Position numbers and translations under genes: made by a program | The notes under the pieces: generated by a model | The model's database searches: none | Told to the model about the DNA's origin: nothing | The model's input: only the letters and a program-made list of their open reading frames with translations | Shown: positions 61,009 through 64,000 of the stretch, piece after piece | Layout of the letters: each line of letters begins with the position of its first letter | Position numbering within the stretch: the first letter of the stretch is position 1 | DNA from: Rhizobium sp. R711 | GTDB taxonomy: Bacteria > Pseudomonadota > Alphaproteobacteria > Rhizobiales > Rhizobiaceae | DNA length: 64,000 nucleotides | Assembly (NCBI RefSeq): GCF_002211365.1 | Contig: NZ_LOKZ01000004.1 | Location: 141,844-205,843, forward strand | Direction: 5' to 3'

Positions 61009-62010
61009 TCATCGATACAAGGACGGCTTTTCTGGGAGCTCGACGGCCGCACGGTTTCCCGTCTTCCAGGCATGCAGGCAGGCCTTTGTCACCAGCATTG
61101 CCATGTAGCCGTCCCATGCACTTGAGCCTGAGGGCGTCCGTGTGAGTATGCCCGCCGTCCAGGCTTCCAACTGCGCGCGATAGGCCTGCCGGAACCGTGG
61201 CCGCCAATCGGCAGGCGTTCGAAAGCCATCGTGGCCTTTGGCGCGGAGCGTCGTCGCCGGACTGGGGTCCAAAGCGACGGTTCCGTCCTCGCAGACGAGT
61301 TCGGCCCGGACGTCGTAGCCATACTGCGCGTCAGTGAAGACCTCGATGTCGACTACGACACCGGACGCAGTTTGCAGCAAGATGAACTGCGGTTGTCTGT
61401 TCGGGGCGTTTCGCGTTGCCGGTGGGCTGGCGACGATCGCTGAGGTGATCTCTTCACCGAGAAGATACCGAGCGATGTCGCATTCGTGGCCGGCAGAATT
61501 GGCAATCACCAGTTCCGATGTGAGGTAGTCCGGGCCGACGGCGTTTCGGTGAACACAATGGAGGAAAAGCGGTCGCCCAAGTTCACCGGAGGCGAGCGCT
61601 TGTTTCATCTCGACGTAACCGGCATCAAAGCGCCGCATGAAACCGACCTGCACGAGACGCTTTCCGGCTGCGACTTCCGCTCGAATGATCGCCTCGGCAT
61701 CCTCCAGGCTTGCCGCCAGCGGCTTCTCGACGAGGACGGGCTTTCCCGCGGCAATCGCCCTCAGCGCCAGCGCTGCATGAGTGCCATCAGGCGAGCAGAC
61801 CATCACGGCATCGATGTCGGGATCGCTGATCAACGCATCTGCATTCGCGATTGCGCGCACGCCCAGGGATGCGGCAATGTTTTCGGCGCGACCGAGATCG
61901 AAATCCTGCACGGCGACCAGCCTAGCGTTTGCGACGCCGTCCGCGAGAATGGCGGCGTGATCGGCACCCATGACGCCGGTTCCGATGATGCCGATCCTGG
62001 CCTCTTTCAT
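61009..62010 (-). CDS. Gfo/Idh/MocA family oxidoreductase
   Basis: A 333-residue NAD(P)-dependent dehydrogenase of the Gfo/Idh/MocA family, which includes inositol 2-dehydrogenases and rhizopine-degradation enzyme MocA. Rossmann motif IGIIGTGVMGADHAAILADG, then VMVCSPDGTHAALALRAIAA, GKPVLVEKPLAASLEDAEAI (Lys-Pro of the EKP motif), and HECDIARYLLGEEI with an active-site-like His and Asp. ATG 62010 has GGGAGG upstream at good spacing. It follows the ferredoxin reductase-like gene by 39 bp on the same strand, so the two are probably co-transcribed. Likely substrate: an inositol or related polyol. Confidence 0.9.
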   Translation of the reverse strand: MKEARIGIIGTGVMGADHAAILADGVANARLVAVQDFDLGRAENIAASLGVRAIANADALISDPDIDAVMVCSPDGTHAALALRAIAAGKPVLVEKPLAASLEDAEAIIRAEVAAGKRLVQVGFMRRFDAGYVEMKQALASGELGRPLFLHCVHRNAVGPDYLTSELVIANSAGHECDIARYLLGEEITSAIVASPPATRNAPNRQPQFILLQTASGVVVDIEVFTDAQYGYDVRAELVCEDGTVALDPSPATTLRAKGHDGFRTPADWRPRFRQAYRAQLEAWTAGILTRTPSGSSAWDGYMAMLVTKACLHAWKTGNRAAVELPEKPSLYR

Positions 62011-62049
62011 TGCCCCTCCCATTCGAAAAATCGCTGCCTATCGGCAAGT

Positions 62050-63273
62050 CTATGACCGTGACAGGAGAGATTTCAAGCTCACTGCGGCCGACGATAACGC
62101 GTCCGGCGCGGGCCTTGCGCGCTGCGCTATCAACATCTCGGCCACTTTGATGTCCCGCGCAATCCGGTTGCCGCGTCCCCAGCCACTCGCCGCAAGGATC
62201 CGATGATCATCGGCGAGGTGAAATAAAATCACCGCCTCCTCGTCGATTTGCCGAGTGATCGTGCTCGTTGCCTCATTGGCCAAGCCGGCGATCTGCAGCG
62301 AGAAATCGTATTGGTCCGACCAGGACCAGGGAATGATCTCATAAGGCTTTTCCGCGCCCAGCATATTGGCGGATGCATGTGCCCCCTGATCCTGCGCGTT
62401 GCGCCACGCCTCCAGACGGATCCTCTTGTCTCCGTAGGGGAAGGAGCAGCAATCTCCAGCGGCGTAGATCGCCGGATCGCTCGTCTGCAGCGCGGCGTTG
62501 ACGGCGATACCATTCTCGACCGAAAGGCCCGCCTGTTGCGCGAGTTCGCAGCGAGGTTCGGCGCCGATACCGACGACCAGGGTCGTTGCGTCCAGCACTT
62601 CACCCTCGTTAAGGGATAGAGTGATGCCAGCGGCGTGCGCCGCGATTCGCCCGGCGCTTGTACCGCAAAGGATGCGCACGCCATGGCTCTCGTGGAGCGC
62701 ATGAACGCGCGAAGCGATCGCTTCCGGTACTGCCCGCATCAGGATGCGGGGCTGAGCTTCGATGACCGTGACCTCGAGACCTCTTTGCCTTGCCGCTGCA
62801 GCGAGCTCCAAACCAATGAAGCCCGCGCCGATGATCGCCAGATGTCCACCGGGGACAAGACGCTGCGACAGCCGCTGTGCATCGTCGTGCGTGCGCAGAT
62901 AGAAGACATGCTCCATGCCTTCCAGAGAGGGGAGCCTGCGTGGTGACGAACCTGTCGCGAGCAGCAGTTTATCATAGGCAACGCGGCGTCCGCTCGCCAG
63001 TTCTACCGAACGGCTCTCGCGCTCCAATATGACGGCGGTGTCACCCGTCATCATCTCGATCGACCGCTCCGCGAGCACGGCGCTGCTGACGATGAAGGGA
63101 GGCTCGATGCCTTCCGACGACATCAGGTGCTCTTTCGATAGGGGCGGACGCTCATAGGGAAGGTGCCGTTCCTCGCCAATCAAGGTGATGCGACCGGCAA
63201 ATCCGTGATCGCGTAGCGCGAGCGCTGCTCTGGCGCCACACTGACCGCCGCCGACAATGACAAACTCCTGCAT
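62050..63273 (-). CDS. FAD-dependent ferredoxin reductase (MocF/HcaD-like)
   Basis: A 407-residue pyridine-nucleotide-disulfide-type flavoprotein of the Rieske-oxygenase reductase group (HcaD, BphA4, MocF). FAD motif QEFVIVGGGQCGARAALALR, GEERHLPYERPPLSKEHL, NADH motif LAIIGAGFIGLELAAAARQR, and the FAD-contact region PAIYAAGDCCSFPYGD followed by RLEAWRNAQDQGAHASANML. It would transfer electrons from NADH to the adjacent Rieske ferredoxin (63280), 6 bp upstream, making a two-component electron chain for an oxygenase that is not in this window. Confidence 0.9.
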   Translation of the reverse strand: MQEFVIVGGGQCGARAALALRDHGFAGRITLIGEERHLPYERPPLSKEHLMSSEGIEPPFIVSSAVLAERSIEMMTGDTAVILERESRSVELASGRRVAYDKLLLATGSSPRRLPSLEGMEHVFYLRTHDDAQRLSQRLVPGGHLAIIGAGFIGLELAAAARQRGLEVTVIEAQPRILMRAVPEAIASRVHALHESHGVRILCGTSAGRIAAHAAGITLSLNEGEVLDATTLVVGIGAEPRCELAQQAGLSVENGIAVNAALQTSDPAIYAAGDCCSFPYGDKRIRLEAWRNAQDQGAHASANMLGAEKPYEIIPWSWSDQYDFSLQIAGLANEATSTITRQIDEEAVILFHLADDHRILAASGWGRGNRIARDIKVAEMLIAQRARPAPDALSSAAVSLKSLLSRS

Positions 63274-63279
63274 GGCGCG

Positions 63280-63594
63280 TCACTCCAGGCCGAGGTAGAC
63301 GCTGCCGTCTTCCACCTTTGTTCGGTAGATTCTGAGATTGACACAGACAGGGGCCCCGCGCGCCTCGCCGGTGCGGTAGTCAAACCTGCCATTGTGTTTT
63401 GGACACTCGATGATGTTGTCCATCACCAATCCGTCGGCGAGATGCACCTTTTCGTGGGAGCACATTCCATCGGTCGCATAGAAGCTGTCATCAGGACTCC
63501 GGTAGATGGCGAAGGTCTTGCCTTCGTGATCAAAACGGATCACGTCCTCATTGTCGATGTCATCGATCCCACAGGCCTTAATCCACGCGCTCAT
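63280..63594 (-). CDS. Rieske-type ferredoxin (MocE-like)
   Basis: A 104-residue Rieske [2Fe-2S] ferredoxin. Cluster ligands are Cys45 and His47 (DGMCSHEKVHLADG) and Cys64 and His67 (IECPKHNGRFDYRTGEA), the standard spacing. It resembles MocE, the rhizopine-catabolism ferredoxin, and other non-heme oxygenase ferredoxin subunits. ATG 63594 with GGGAGG upstream is chosen over an ATG seven codons earlier. First gene of a minus-strand operon with the FAD reductase and the Gfo/Idh/MocA gene. The oxygenase partner lies outside the window or elsewhere. Confidence 0.9.
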   Translation of the reverse strand: MSAWIKACGIDDIDNEDVIRFDHEGKTFAIYRSPDDSFYATDGMCSHEKVHLADGLVMDNIIECPKHNGRFDYRTGEARGAPVCVNLRIYRTKVEDGSVYLGLE

Positions 63595-63871
63595 CAGGTC
63601 CTCCCAAGCTTGCATTGCTTGATTGAGGCTAGGCCAAAACGCGCTTTCGCGCGGTAGAAAAAATGATCAAAAAACCTCAAGTGTCGATAGCGTGCCTCGG
63701 AGAGCTGGATGCGGAACGGGATCTGCTCCTGATGAAAAGACTTCATCCGCGATGGCGGGAGTGGCCGGGCCGGCGAGAGAGTTGTGGCATAGCCAGGGCG
63801 CGCCATTGCTGCAGGCGCGCTCTGGTGCTGCGAGGGAAGCTCAGTCTTTGTGGACCGAGACTACGACACGC

Positions 63872-64000
63872 CTAATACAGTACCACGCTTCTGATGCTTT
63901 CGCCGGAATGCATGAGTTCGAAGCCCTTGTTGATGTCTTCGAGGGCCAGGGTGTGGGTGATCATCGGATCGATCTCGATCTTGCCCTGCATGTACCAGTC
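63872..64000 (-). CDS. frmA: S-(hydroxymethyl)glutathione dehydrogenase, C-terminal end (partial)
   Basis: The last 42 residues of a minus-strand gene that runs off the window: DWYMQGKIEIDPMITHTLAL, then EDINKGFELMHSGESIRSVV and LY before TAG. This matches the C-terminus of class III alcohol dehydrogenases (FrmA/AdhC), which oxidise S-hydroxymethylglutathione formed from formaldehyde. The 277 bp between it and the Rieske ferredoxin start hold no recognisable gene and probably contain the promoter of the ferredoxin operon. Identification rests on the short but distinctive C-terminal sequence. Confidence 0.85.
   Translation of the reverse strand, partial: DWYMQGKIEIDPMITHTLALEDINKGFELMHSGESIRSVVLY

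Noticed and set aside
63663..63875. 70-codon plus-strand frame near the right end
   Set aside because: It overlaps the 3' end of the class III alcohol dehydrogenase gene, has no ribosome binding site and an Arg/Cys-rich composition typical of noncoding frames.

Overview
The window comes from an alphaproteobacterial chromosome, most likely a member of the Rhizobiaceae (Rhizobium, Agrobacterium or Ensifer group). Evidence: high GC; a circularly permuted two-piece tmRNA with the tag ANDNYAEARLAA; runs of genes in the order thyA-folA-hflK-hflC-degP, serB/miaA and ilvI-ilvH; rhizobial small genes (SspB-alpha, DUF4169, a ribbon-helix-helix protein); and a Rhizobium-type intergenic palindrome. I see no phage, insertion sequence, CRISPR array or replication origin. 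The genus is inferred from memory of gene order and was not checked by a search.

Layout. 0-6 kb: accessory regulators and oxidoreductases (DUF2000 protein, AraC and LysR regulators, AbrB-type membrane protein, aldo/keto reductase, FAD-linked D-lactate-type dehydrogenase). 6-13 kb: a giant AsmA-like protein, two small genes, SspB beside its functional partner tmRNA, and a two-gene methyltransferase operon (a CmoA-like protein and a membrane ICMT/PEMT-like enzyme). 13.5-21.3 kb: housekeeping core (thyA, folA, hflKC, degP, a GNAT gene with serB, and miaA). 21.3-26.1 kb: a HerA-like ATPase and ilvI-ilvH, preceded by a leader peptide and attenuator. 26-34.9 kb: accessory block with LysE exporter, DUF2269 and SDR-DoxX proteins, a cobalt-type nitrile hydratase operon, an ECF sigma/anti-sigma operon, a RecD-like helicase and a MerR-LuxR fusion. 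35-45.4 kb: pdxJ, then a series of regulator/enzyme pairs (HxlR/NmrA-like, TetR/MFS, MarR-GNAT fusion, Lrp/racemase, AraC/alcohol dehydrogenase). 45.5-51.6 kb: TetR, ilvC, envelope-stress proteins, ilvE and a second aminotransferase. 52.8-59.5 kb: a three-component ABC importer of the Fe3+/small-molecule type followed by a phosphodiesterase-fold protein, a NUDIX protein and a PhzF protein. 59.6-64 kb: tRNA-Lys, two small genes, and a MocA/MocF/MocE-like redox cluster next to the 3' end of a class III alcohol dehydrogenase gene.

How genes fit together. Four branched-chain amino acid steps (ilvI, ilvH, ilvC, ilvE) lie within 27 kb but in separate transcription units, and only ilvI-ilvH shows a clear attenuator. 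Protein quality control is dense: HflK/HflC, DegP, SspB and tmRNA. Several regulator genes sit beside strong perfect inverted repeats that are plausible operators; the clearest are at 40418-40448, 27061-27089, 45555-45568, 44411-44430 and 3502-3521. The less ordinary items are the CmoA-like/membrane methyltransferase pair, the regulatory fusions, the degenerate NUDIX motif, and the MocEF-like system beside a formaldehyde dehydrogenase. None of these is proven to be a new system.
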